From Atrichornis clamosus (Eukaryota > Chordata > Aves > Passeriformes > Menuridae): a DNA stretch of 64,000 nucleotides. Position 1 is the first letter of the stretch. Each line of letters starts with the position of its first letter. The stretch lies in contig WBMZ01008682.1 in the NCBI GenBank assembly GCA_013400975.1, positions 124,001 to 188,000 of the forward strand, read 5' to 3'. Of the stretch, positions 33,181-44,215 are shown in pieces. The notes under the pieces are model-generated. The model had not been told where the DNA came from and searched no databases. It saw nothing but the letters and a program-made list of their open reading frames with translations. The position numbers and the translations under genes were made by a program.

Positions 33181-35194
33181 TTAATTTATTTACATACTTA
33201 AGCTTTATGGAAAGGATCATGAGAATAGACAAAGACCAGAGCTATCACTGGTATCAAAACCAAACTTTTGAAAGTCCATGTATTCTGAGCAGGACTGCAT
33301 TAGAGAAAAACTAGAAAGAAAATCTCAGCTGCTTTGATTTGTGAAAGTAAAATGTTCAGATCATGTGTGGTTTACAGAAACCCAGACACAACCTCAAAAA
33401 AGGTGGTCAGCAGTTAGGAAAGAATGTCTTTCTAATATACCACATCTTGGCCTGTACATACTCTGTCTTCACCTCCATTCATGTTGATCCTGTGTCACCC
33501 TGCAACCACATCACATTGTGGAAGAATTTCCCCACTGATCTAGTCAGTATTTGGAAAGTTCCATACTAACCCCTCACTGACCTTGGTTCCCTTCACCTAT
33601 GCAGGATCAAGTAGTATTTCTGCTGCATCTACAAGAAGCAACTCAGTAGTGACCAGTGTATACATCAGAAAAAAACCTAAACCAAATGCTTAAGTAGTTT
33701 AAAATTCCCACTAATAAAAATAAACCTTACCTTTATGAAAAGGTAGATTAGGACTAGAAGGGCTGAATCTCATTTCTTACCTCCATCCTCCTGAAGTAAC
33801 TCTGCAAGTATTGCCTTAATACAAAGATGTTTTTCTGCTCTTCATCAGCAAAAGCTATGGGGAATTTTTCACAGCAGTGCTTTAAAGAGAGCTCAGGCAT
33901 TCATGGCAGCTGAAGGAGTTTTTTGGTTGGAGTGTCAGGCTCAGTGCTTTTGGCAAGCAGCACTGCTGGTAAGACAGTCCCTCATGTTGCAGTGGTACTG
34001 ATGATTTCATGTAATGTGTCCCATTCTGCCTTCTCGTAGTTATGCATGCCTTGCAACTACCCCGAGCAGACTAATGGCAGCCAGTAATTTACAATGGCAT
34101 CTTTTTGTTATTTTGCTCACTTTATGTCTCTGTAAGAGACCCATCCTTTGATGGTACTTCTGAAGTTTTTCTGGTCAGACAGACAGGCTCTTGCAATGTC
34201 TGAGCTATGAAAGTCTTAGCAGACCAAGACAGCAATTAGTCAATGGTTGTTTCCCCTGGGTGCCAAATATCCTGAATCTATGCTAATAAATCAAGCAGCC
34301 AGCCTGCTCAAATAAAACCACAGGACTATGAACTGACTGTTCTTGGAGGCTCTTTATAGGGAAGTGGTTAACTTCCATTAAAACCAAAAGTAAGTGAAAA
34401 TATGCAAATTCAGATTTTGAGGATAAGTTGTTCCTGATATTGGAAAAATCAGTATGAAACGTATTTCAGTCTAGTATCCCTCTATTTCATGTCATTTTTC
34501 TTCTGAGATCTTTTCTTTAGATATAAAATATAGCCTTTGAATTCTGTGAAAGATAAATCCTACAGAAGAAGGAAAAACGGTTGTGGGTTTTTTATCTATC
34601 AAATGCCATCTCTTTTTTGGTGATCCTGTAGCATTATCAGATGCAATCAAAATCTTAGGATGAGCTTAGATTCGGGTACGTTTACCACCAGCCCTTGTAT
34701 AGTAACAATCATTTTTATCATGGCATCAGCATTTAACATTCTACATAGAAGAGGGTAATCACGCTTAGTTAGTAATGGCAATTATTTATACTTCTTTGAA
34801 TTGTTTCAAAGTCAAGGCAAACTTCCTATAATGTTGGTCTAGACATATTTCCACAATAAAATGAAGGGAGAGGAGACATCTCAAATTTTCCTTGTTTGAA
34901 TTCAGAAGGCCTCTTCCTGCCAAGGCAAAAAGCTCCATTTAGCATCAAAATTTCCTGTCTTCTATGACAGGTTTACGTGGGTTTTTTTCTGTATTATCTC
35001 ATGAAACAAGAGGGATTTCCTCATTATTCCAGAAACACATTGCTGATGGCCATGCACCATCACTGGCTTGGATCTCCTCGGGTTGGTTAGAACCACCTGT
35101 ACCTCTGTGAAAGCACTGCTGACCTTGCCTGCAGAGATAGAGGGACACCCACCCTGCAGGTCTGAAAGCAAACTCTCCCTCTGCTGACTGCACC

Positions 35195-35315
35195 TGGCCG
35201 CGCGTTCAGCCAGCAGGTGCGTGACAGACACAACTGCGGGCTGCCCCGCGTGAGCCGGGAGCCGGGAGGGCTGAACCTCTCTGAACACAAACTACGCCCT
35301 GGCAGAAACGACTTC
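35195..35315. promoter_or_regulatory. Small CpG-rich patch
   Basis: About eleven CpG fall within some 120 bases (for example GGCCGCGCG and CCCCGCGTGAGCCGGGAGCC) in AT-rich surroundings. It is far too small for a typical CpG-island promoter. It may be a regulatory element or a recent insertion. Confidence 0.3.
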
Positions 35316-36644
35316 CAGGGAATCTCAATCAACATGTGGCCAACATAATGCAGCAGGTAAATGTAGAAGCACTGCAAGTGAAAACTACTGACTTCATAGA
35401 TGAGGAAGGTAAACAGCAATACTAGAGCTGCAAAAGATGGATAAAAAGATTAAGGTGTTAGTTTAAGGTGAAGCAGCGGTGCTCACTCAATTTACTAGGG
35501 TTTCATGAATTTAGTTCTTAAATGAAAATGTGAACCTCTGCATGAACTGGAGTTTGCTATAAAATAACCTTACATTTTAATCTTTTAAAGTGCTCTCTTT
35601 TTTATTAACTTAAAATAGAAAGTAGTCATATGGTTTCTGTTGTTCTGTGATTAACTTACAGTTAACATTTGTTTGAATTAACTGGTATTTATTTCTTTTT
35701 ATTTGAGTTTCATGATATCAGTTTTCATTTCAATGCTGTTCTGCCAAATTCGGCGGTCAGTTTTGTCCAGTTTGGACAAAATAATTGGACAGTGTTAAAG
35801 ATTCAGTGAAGAGATAATCTCGTGCCTTTTTTTAAATATTTATTTAACTAACATGAATTTAACCCCTGATCAGAAGTAACTGAAAATTTTTAGCTGGTGA
35901 GTTTTCTTCAATTTGTTTCAAAGAGTTGTGTCTCCAGGTAGAATAGTTAATAAGCAGATCTCAGTGCATTGAAACCATCACTACATTTTAAATTAACCAG
36001 CCTCCTCTAGAGAAATGCCAGTAGGCTACAGAATATTCTTCTGAAGGGTTGGGCACAGGCAGTGAGGTACAGAAGAGGTGGTGGTGGTGCCACTGCCTGT
36101 GTGACAACTATTTTGTTGCTATGTTAGAGGGCGTCAGCACTTAGGCTGCTGGCTTGGTGTGAGTTGTAAATCCTCGGCTCACACAATCCAAAAGGAAATC
36201 AAGTTCCTTGCCTGAAGCTTGTTTACCTAGGGATGGAAATGCTGTGCCAGAGAAAAACCCATAGTCACAGTGAAAAGGTTATTGCACTGGGAAGTAGAGG
36301 TGTGACTGCCACATCTGTTAACATACTTAGTCTTTCAGCAGGTATTTTCAGTGACATGGTGCACCCCTACAGCCGGTGTGTGATTATATTTCATTAATAA
36401 CCAGCACATGAAGGGGCTACTTTGTTTTAATTATAGTAAGAATTCCATATTAATAATGTGTGTACCCATACACCAAAAATGTCTGATTTACCTACATTGG
36501 TGGTATTTGTTTATTTGCAGAGAACACCTGACAATCTAGTCACATTAAAAATGAAGACAAATACTCTATCCATATCCCTTCTATCCCTGAAAGTAACTAC
36601 AGCTTAACATAATTCGTTTATTCAGACTGGTAATTTTTAAAAGC

Positions 36645-37373
36645 ATCAGGCAAACCCAAGCACAAATACAGACTGGGTGGAGAATGGATCAAGAGCAGCC
36701 CAGGGGAGAAGGACTTGGGGGTGTTGGTGGGTGAGAAGCTTGCCATGACCTGGCAATGTGCACTCACAGCCCAGAAAGCCAAACNNNNNNNNNNNNNNNN
36801 NNNNNNNNNNNNNNNNNNNNNNNNNNNNNNNNNNNNNNNNNNNNNNNNNNNNNNNNNNNNNNNNNNNNNNNNNNNNNNNNNNNNNNNNNNNNNNNNNNNN
36901 NTCTGACATAAACATGGACCTGCTGGAGCACGTGCAGTGGAGGCCACGAAGATGCTCAGAGGGATGGAGCTCCTCTGTTGTGAAGACAGGCTGAGAGAGT
37001 TTGGGTTCTTCAGCCTGGAGAAGAGAAGGCTCTGGGGAGACCTTAACAGCACCTTCCAATACATAAAGGTGCCAACAAGAGAGTTGTGGAGGGACTTTAT
37101 ACAGGGACATGTAGTGATAGGACAGGGGATAATGACTTTAAACTGAAAGAGAGATTTTGAAGAGATGTAAAGAAGAAATTTTCACTGTGAGTGTGGTGAG
37201 GCACTGGAACTTGTGCAGAGAAGCTGTGGATGCCCTATCCCTGGAGGTGTCCAAGGCCAGGCTGGATGGAGCTCTGAACAACCTGATCTGGTAAAATTAT
37301 CCCTGCCCACAGCAGGGTGGCTGGAAGGAGATTTTCTCTAAGGTGCTTTCAACCCAAACCATTCTATGATTCA
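36645..37373 (+). mobile_element. CR1 LINE 3' end with internal assembly gap
   Basis: The block starts with sequence like the end of CR1 ORF2 (GGAGAAGGACTTGGGGGTGT), continues with TTCTTCAGCCTGGAGAAGAG and GTGTCCAAGGCCAGGCTGGA, and ends CCAAACCATTCTATGATTC, the CR1 3' end. It is plus-oriented and 5' truncated, with no intact reverse transcriptase. Frames across it on minus are artefacts that include the N run. Confidence 0.95.
36785..36901. other. Assembly gap (117 N)
   Basis: A run of N interrupts the CR1 copy. Its length may be an estimate rather than measured. Confidence 1.
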
Positions 37374-40300
37374 ACAAACTCTAGATGTAGAGTGATTAAT
37401 GACATTCTTTCTTCTGGTCTTGCAGCACATATATATTCACTTTTAGTGTATATGTAAAAGTAGAAAGTGAGGTTTGTAATCACATGTGATCCTGTCCTTT
37501 TAACTACTTTTGCAAGCTCACTCTAGAGATCACCATAAGGTGCAGTGTACCAGGTGACACAGTTTTCAGGGAAGCAAAATGTTTACGCTAAAAGGACCAG
37601 TGTAATAAAGGGACTGATTCTACACTTATCCCTGAGGTTCCTTTAAAATGGACTTGACCTTCTTTTACATCCTTGGAACACTACCTGATAAAGTGAGTCA
37701 CTCTCCATCATCAAGATTGCTTAAATGCTGCAGGACAGTACTCATGGACCTTAATTTGAAATGTAAGCTGCTCTTCACTGATGTAAATTAAATTAAAGTT
37801 TTACTGTTTCTATACAAAATTTAGTTTTTATTCTGTGAGGAAAAAGCTATAAATGAACAGGAGCCTCATGGTATCACAGAGATGATACCACAGGCAAACT
37901 GCAGTTTGCAAATAATGCACCAATGCAACTAACAGTATAAGTGATAATAATTTCCCATTAAAAAAAAGCATATCTGTGGATAATATTTAAGCAGAAATAA
38001 GAACTAACTGAGCAAATACTATGCTTCTTCCACACCAGTGAATCATAGGTAGGAATAAAGATAAAACCTCTTCCTATCTTTGCTTAAACAGCAGAAGGAC
38101 ACTGGCTAGATTTAATTATAACAGTTTTGATGAAAAATTAAAGATGTTAATTAGTTGTCCGAAGTTTCAGTCGAAAGGCACAGGAGTATCTCTGGATTAA
38201 AATTTACAAAATTTACATTGGGATTTGGGTATCCATGTTTGTGATTCTCAATTATTACCTTTATTTGCTAACGTTGCCAATTTTTTTCTATGCCTTTCTA
38301 TTTTAATAACTAAACAGCTCTCCATAAATTTTACCTTGACAAATTAGCTGTTCAGGTTTGCCATTTGTTTCACAGATCAAATTGTCTTTTGATGAATTAT
38401 CTGCATTGTTTTCTCTGTGGCAAAACTGTGCGTGCAGTTTACAAGCAAACAGGATTTCAGTTCAGCAAAGGGCACAGCCAAGGTATATTTTAAAAAGTGC
38501 ATGATGGAAAGAAAAAAAATGCTTTCTTGGAAATCATATCTTAAAAAGGGGTTTGCAGCAACTTGTTGTTGGCAATTAGGTGCTAATTAGGCACATAAGA
38601 TATTGAGCTCATACTTTAATTTTGTGCATTTTCTTTTCAGAGTGAAAGTTGAAGAAAGCATCTGCTCTGATCTCCTGATAGGGCAGCTCCCAGAAGGATT
38701 TTTGGGGTACAGTATGATTATGTACGATATGCCCAGGCGGGTAAAAGGTATCCACAAAACACCAGTTCATGTATAATGAAAACAAAACACACCAAAAAGG
38801 TCTTCTGGGGACACAGCAATAAAGCTGCCTGATGTGCAGACCAACCTCCACGGACTGAGGCTGTCTTTTATGCACATAAATACGTAAATCTTGGTTTACT
38901 GAGATCTTGAAGTCATCTACGCATGTCAGGCAGTAACTCCAGCTGGCTCAAGACAGATCATCTTAAAGATGATAGCGCCCATATCAACAAACGACTGCAG
39001 AATTCTCTACAGAAGGTTCTGTAGAAGAGCTGACGTGGCCAGTTTGCCACAGCCTCAGGAAGAGAGTACCAAAGCAGCAGAAAGCAGATCTTTACTTGTG
39101 CAGCCTTTTCCCTGCCTGTCCTCCCCCATTTTTATGAGGTAGGGAGATTAGGCTGATATGTCCTATTGACAATGGGGCAGCTGAACTGATTGGCACTGAA
39201 ACTTACTTTGCTTGTCAAAGCCATAAAAATAGGCAATTTTGGGAGTGATGCATGGTGGAAGGCTTACATATTTTTATTACCTTGTGATTGCTTTCATCAG
39301 TAAATGGCATTTTGTACACACCAACAAAAAATCATTGCAACATCACCTACAAGAAAATTCCCTTTCCAGGTGAAGAATGTCTGGCAACTCCTAGAGGATA
39401 TCTCTGAGAAAGTCTGTGACAGAGCTGGGACAGGAACATGTAGTTCCTTCTGTAAACCTTGTGCTTCATCACATTTCCCATGGTTCCTTTACAGACTCGT
39501 AACCTTCCACTCTACCAATTTGGAGACATTGCTCAGCTGCAGTAGGAAGGCATGTGATGGTGGGTTGGTGAGATTTCTGGCATTGGTAGTTCTTGCCACG
39601 AGAGCAGGTTGCTCAAAGCNCGTAGTTCCTTCTGTAAAGAGCAGGTTGCTCAAAGCTCCTAGAGCTGAACAAATGCGCTAACCTGTCACACAAAAATCAA
39701 TTTATAATATGTTTCCACAAGCAATTGGGCACAATAAAAACATGCTAAAATTAGTACCAGAACATGAGGTTGGTATTGCCCTTTGCCTTCATGCTGTCCC
39801 CAGAGTAATTAGCCCTGATGAGAGGCTCGTTAGCTACAGCACATAGCCACACTAAAGCAGCAGCACAGTATTAAATACTTCAGATGGTGCTGTGCATACT
39901 GCGTGGTCTTAGTTTAGGATTCCTGTGCATGATAGTGCCTCCCTTACCTCTCACACTGTCCTCGTTCTCCAGTTCCCTTCCAACCTGACATATTATTACA
40001 CATTTCCTGATGCCTGAGTCATCCTTGCCCCTAATTCATGATCCCTTGCCAGTGTTAGCCACAAATCTTTCACATTTGGTGTACTGCTGTGAAGTTTCAT
40101 ACTAACTCATGCCAACCAAAGTGCACAAGCCAGATTTGATGGCTGAACTTGATCAAAAAGCATCAAAGGTAGCTGCACATACATAGGTTAGGAGATAGTC
40201 TTGATACACAGATCAGACCCTTTGGATTTGAAGTAAATGCATCCCATTCCCCACATTTCTGTCTTGCACACATTGCAGAATTGCAATTTTTCTTCCTTTT

Positions 40301-40810
40301 TTTGTTTCTGACTTTTTAACAGAAAGTTAACAGTCTCCTCATTGCCAAACCAGTCCAGACAATGCCTTGCCTACAGCTCTGTCCCTTTGTACCATTCCAT
40401 TTATATCGGATGGGAAAGAGCCAAAGAGGAATACCTCTCTATATTATACACCAATTTCTACTTTTCTCTCTTCTTGCATTCTCTTTTATTCTTATATTTC
40501 CCAAGTGTATACAACAAATGCCTCCCGTGTCTTCAATAAAACCTGAAGCAATCAAGCCTCAAAGAGGGACACCTATCCCCAGCTGTGAATGTGTTTTTGT
40601 ATCTTGTATGCTTGTCCTTTCACTCTGGTCCCATAATGAGCTCTCATGATGTAACCCACATCTTTGCACACACAAAATCTGGCAGAGAGGAAGGAGTGTA
40701 AGTCATTGCTGTGCAGCTGAAACTTAGACCTCTGCAGGAACTTGAATTTGTTTCTGAATTTCAATGCTTATGACCATCTCACTATAATTAATGTTGTCCT
40801 AAATGCAGTT
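37374..40810. other. Intergenic DNA
   Basis: AT-rich with no gene recognised. A suspicious duplication surrounds a single N at 39,620 and is listed separately. Confidence 0.6.
39601..39656. repeat. 19-bp direct duplication flanking an N
   Basis: AGAGCAGGTTGCTCAAAGC occurs at 39601-39619 and 39638-39656, with the unknown base at 39620 between. The 17 bases GTAGTTCCTTCTGTAAA at 39622-39638 also occur at 39440-39456. This may be a real duplication or a local misassembly. Confidence 0.8.
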
Positions 40811-41271
40811 ATAGAATCCTGGAATCCTGGAATGATTTGGGTTGCAAGGGACCTCAAATACCATCTAGCTCCAACCCTTCTGCCATGAACAGGGAACCTT
40901 CCACTAGACCAGGTTGCTCAGAGCACTATCCACTCTGGCCTTGCACACTTCCTGAGGTGGGAAGCCCACAACCTCTCAGAGCAACCTCTTCCAGTGTCCC
41001 GCCACCCTCATCATTTAAAAAATTTCCTCCTTATATCTCACCTAATCCTAACCTCTTTCAGTTTAAAGCCATCACCCCTTGTCCTGTCATCACACCCCTT
41101 GTACAAAGTCCCTCTCTGGCTCTCTTGTAGCCCTCCTCTAGGTACTGAAAGGCTGCTGTAAAATCTCACAGGAGCCTTCTCTCCTCCAGGCTGAATTGCC
41201 TGCCTCAGCCTGTCTTCACAGGAGAGGTGCTCCAGCCCTCTGATCAACTTAGGGACCCTCCTCTGGGCTGC
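40811..41271 (-). mobile_element. CR1 LINE 3' fragment
   Basis: The minus-strand copy begins on plus with ATAGAATCCTGGAATCC (3' end of CR1 in complement), then CAGGTTGCTCAGAGC, CCTTGTCCTGTCATCAC, CTTCTCTCCTCCAGGCTGAA and CTCCTCTGGGCTG. It is truncated and non-coding. Confidence 0.95.
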
Positions 41272-41725
41272 TAATACTTACTACCCAAATAGTTACTTAA
41301 CTTGGTTTTTTAAAGTCCTTAAATACATTTCTGTGACACAAGGTAACAAAGCATTTGAAAGGTAACTTTGAAATGCTTTGTGGAATTGTTTTTATTATCA
41401 TTATCAAATTCTTCTAAACATAATGGTAGTGCAACTCGTTGAGGGCGTTGCAGGATACATCCCTCAATAGCTGGTAAAAGACGTTTTAGAGAAGCTCATG
41501 ATTTGATAAAGTTCTTATCATTGTTCATGAAGGACTTGGCTAAAGTAACACTTAAATTACGCAAGCACACCCTGTCACCCCCATAGCTGGGTGCTTTTTT
41601 TTGTGCTAAGAATGAGAACTGGCACTTTTCCAAGGAGGTGTGTCAGACGTAAGTGAACATGGCACTGAAGTATCCTATTGTGTTGTAACAGTCTTACTGG
41701 AGCCCCGAAGGTGTGTCCCTGCCTT
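41272..41725. other. FGFBP1: FGFBP1 upstream region
   Basis: This region lies between a CR1 copy and the FGFBP1 TATA box. It contains CTTTTCCAAGGAG at 41625-41637, repeated at 41742-41754 on the other side of the TATA box, and a GACGTAA at about 41646. Regulatory function is inferred from position only. Confidence 0.45.
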
Positions 41726-41733
41726 TATAAATA
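41726..41733 (+). promoter_or_regulatory. FGFBP1: FGFBP1 TATA box
   Basis: TATAAATA lies about 30 bases before an exon that ends in a clean donor at 41823/41824, so the start of transcription is expected near 41,756. Confidence 0.7.
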
Positions 41734-41755
41734 CCGCGCTGCTTTTCCAAGGAGC

Positions 41756-41823
41756 TCCGACTCTTTTGGAAGAGGGGGATTGCATCAGGAGTTGCATTTG
41801 GGTATCTTCGAGCCCTGTGCAAG
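41756..41823 (+). other. FGFBP1: FGFBP1 5' UTR exon
   Basis: The short leader exon lies between the predicted start, about 30 bases after the TATA box, and the donor CAAG|GTATGC. It has no ATG. The intron 41824-43099 ends in TTTTCTTGTTTTGCAG. The start is approximate. Confidence 0.6.
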
Positions 41824-43099
41824 GTATGCATTTTAGTTATCTTACTTTTGCACGGTGCCACTGGCAACAGAAGGTTACTGTCATATCTTTATTCATTTTC
41901 ATGTTGTTATTTGCTGTGTTTGCAACAGAACTGTAAATACCACATGAGGTTCCCCGAAGAGGGGTTTATGGAGTGAAAATTTGTGTATAGTATAAGGCGT
42001 GAAGCAAGTTGAGTAAGAGCTAAGTAGGGCCTGCTCACTTATGCTGCTACCTATGTATTCTACATTCTAAATTTATGTAACTAAAAATATTTGCAGATAA
42101 CTGAATGTTGAAATAGGTTAGCATGGCTGCACATGAATTTTTGCTTTCTAACATGAAAACTTGGCTATAGTAACTACTAGGATAGAAACAGCTGAAAAAT
42201 ATATTTAGGGATTTAATCATCTAAATGCCAGATTTAAACCCTGCTCTGATCTTGAAGGCAGCCTCATAAAGACAAACACCTACAGAAATAAATGTGTTCT
42301 GTACAGATGGAGGGATCAGCTTGATAATAATATGCTAACTAGCTACATTTCAAAACTGAAGTTGCATATTTGTCCCTTGAAATTGGCAGCTTTAAACACA
42401 GCCCAATACACTGCAGGTTATCTTCAAAAGTGAAAAGGTGGTTATGTTTGTTTAGCAGTCAAGGTGGAAAAGAGTGCATCAGTAGCTACTTTTTGATGTC
42501 TGGAAAGACTATTGTATCTTTTTTCCAAAAGAAAACTGAAATACTGGCATAATCAGTGAATTACAGTGATTTGCAAGATGCCTACAAAATAGTTTTCCTC
42601 AACTTGAACCAAATGGTTTCCTTTCTCTCTGGCATTTTTTTGAAGCATAGCCAGCGGTAGGAGTCAGAATTACTTCGGAGGCATTTTACAAAGTGGGAGA
42701 TTGAGGGAACAACTGCTTCATTGTTATAACTTAAGATATCCATCTGAGATTGACAAATCCCAGGTTCAAATTCCTTCTCTGACTGCAGAAGAGATTTTAA
42801 TTAAGGTAGCTCAGTCATTGGGCAGTAGCATGTCCTGGCAGTGGCTCTTCTTCTGTTCCCCATTGCATAGATAATTAAGTAACTGGAAGTTACTCCACAG
42901 CCACTTACAAGGATAATTCATAATGGTTCTAGAAACCAAGTATTATTTACACAAAGGACAGATCATTTTGCTGATAACATCACTTTAACAGGTATCAAAG
43001 AGCAGTGCAATGCCGTGTCTGAAAAATTGCAACTGTCAAATGGAGTCCAGCATTAAGTAAAAATGGCTTTATCTTTTTGTTTGTTTTCTTGTTTTGCAG
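41824..43099 (+). other. FGFBP1: FGFBP1 5' UTR intron
   Basis: 1.28 kb without a recognised repeat. The sequence GGTTCAAATTCC near 42,764 resembles a B-box of tRNA-derived elements, but no A-box is evident. Confidence 0.6.
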
Positions 43100-43124
43100 A
43101 CAGATAACAAGCAAAACAGAGGCC

Positions 43125-43841
43125 ATGAGGATCAAAAACTTTGGATTCCTTTGTGTGTTGGTGCTGGTCTCCCAGATGCTACTAGCCAACTGTGAAAGAC
43201 AGAAGGAAAGAAAAAGGGGAAGACAAGGCATAGCAGATGGTGGAAAAAACCAAACTGAATCTAACCAAGGAAATGAAAAAGGGCGGAAGCCAAAAGGAGG
43301 AAAATCATCTCCTAAAGGCAAGTTTGAAACCAAAGAAAATGCTGAGTGCACCTGGAGAGTGATGGACACGAGTGCTGTTACTGTGCAGGTACAGTGCAAG
43401 CACGGTGACAGTGAGTTCTGGTGTGAATTCTCTGGAGACCCTTCTAGCTGTGCACTGTATGTAGCAAACCAGAAATCCTACTGGAAACAAGTCTCCCGAT
43501 CCCTAAAGAAGCAGAAGCAGATCTGTCAAGACCCCAAAAGTGTACTAAAATCTAAGTTATGTAGGAGAGGCCCACAAAGTGCTCACCTCAGGTTGACTCA
43601 TTCAAGCCTGCTAACAGCAGTGGGTCCTGCCAAAGGGAACCCAATGCATCACAAAAAAGAAGTTGTTCAGGCTCCAGCAGCTGCCTCTGTGACTGAAAAA
43701 AAGTCAGAACAGAGTCCTCAAGACTGTGTTGAAGATGTTGATTACATTGACCAGAAAAAGGTGGCTGAGGAATACTGTCCAGAAAGCCTGCTTTCTTTCT
43801 GCAACTTCTTTATCACAATGGTCCAAGACAAACGATGCTGA
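43125..43841 (+). CDS. FGFBP1: Fibroblast growth factor-binding protein 1
   Basis: This 238-residue secreted protein is a carrier that releases FGFs from heparan sulphate in the extracellular matrix; human FGFBP1 has 234 residues. The signal peptide is about residues 1-23, followed by a very basic segment rich in Lys, Arg and Gly (24-66) with the sequon NQT. Mature cysteines are C75, C91, C100, C109, C134, C146, C201, C218, C226 and C238, after the signal-peptide C10 and a borderline C23. Matching blocks are GKFETKENAEC (human GKFVTKDQANC), YWKQVSRSLKKQK and the end DCVEDVDYIDQKK to FFITMVQDKRC (human ECVEDPDMANQRK to FFLSIVQDTSC). The start at 43125 is the first ATG after the acceptor at 43099; longer frames begin without ATG in the intron. 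Confidence 0.96.
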   Translation: MRIKNFGFLCVLVLVSQMLLANCERQKERKRGRQGIADGGKNQTESNQGNEKGRKPKGGKSSPKGKFETKENAECTWRVMDTSAVTVQVQCKHGDSEFWCEFSGDPSSCALYVANQKSYWKQVSRSLKKQKQICQDPKSVLKSKLCRRGPQSAHLRLTHSSLLTAVGPAKGNPMHHKKEVVQAPAAASVTEKKSEQSPQDCVEDVDYIDQKKVAEEYCPESLLSFCNFFITMVQDKRC

Positions 43842-44215
43842 GAAGGTGTTTCTAAAGCTCTGAATCATGAAAGTCCAGCCTCAACTAAGTTACTGCAAGC
43901 TCTTCCAGATTTTATTATCATGTTATATACTGTATATAAGAAAAAAGGAATATATTTTTCTGATTTTGTATATACACGAGAGACTACACTCAACATAGTT
44001 GAAGATGTTATAGAGGTTATGTGCCCACAGATTGCTACCCAGGTGTTACCAGTGGATGTTACATACTCTATGCAGAAGTGTTTCAGTAATCGCCTTGGCC
44101 CTCTTTGAGCTGTGCTAGCCAAAGTGATAAATTCAGTGCCATGCACTTTCTGGTTATGTACAATGCTTTTGGCCCAAAAATTATTAAGAAAAATAAACTT
44201 CAAAATACATTAAAA
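43842..44215 (+). other. FGFBP1: FGFBP1 3' UTR
   Basis: AT-rich sequence after TGA, running unspliced to AATAAA at 44192-44197. Confidence 0.75.
44192..44197 (+). terminator. FGFBP1: FGFBP1 polyadenylation signal AATAAA
   Basis: This is the first AATAAA after the stop and is followed by the pyrimidine- and GT-rich CTTCTGTGTTTTAC. Confidence 0.75.

Larger units (their letters stand above)
30946..36644. other. Intergenic DNA
   Basis: This 5.7 kb is mostly AT-rich. It includes an AT-rich low-complexity run at about 33,095-33,180 and a small CpG-rich patch at 35,195-35,315. No gene is supported; the frames near 35,000-35,400 on minus come from the CpG-rich patch. Confidence 0.6.

Noticed and set aside
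36618..37110. Minus-strand frames of about 150 codons
   Set aside because: They cross the run of N and lie antisense to a CR1 copy.
42755..42775. tRNA B-box-like GGTTCAAATTCC as a tRNA gene or SINE promoter
   Set aside because: No A-box, cloverleaf or terminator is visible around it.
43077..43124. FGFBP1 start upstream at 43077
   Set aside because: That codon is TTG and lies inside the intron before the acceptor at 43099.
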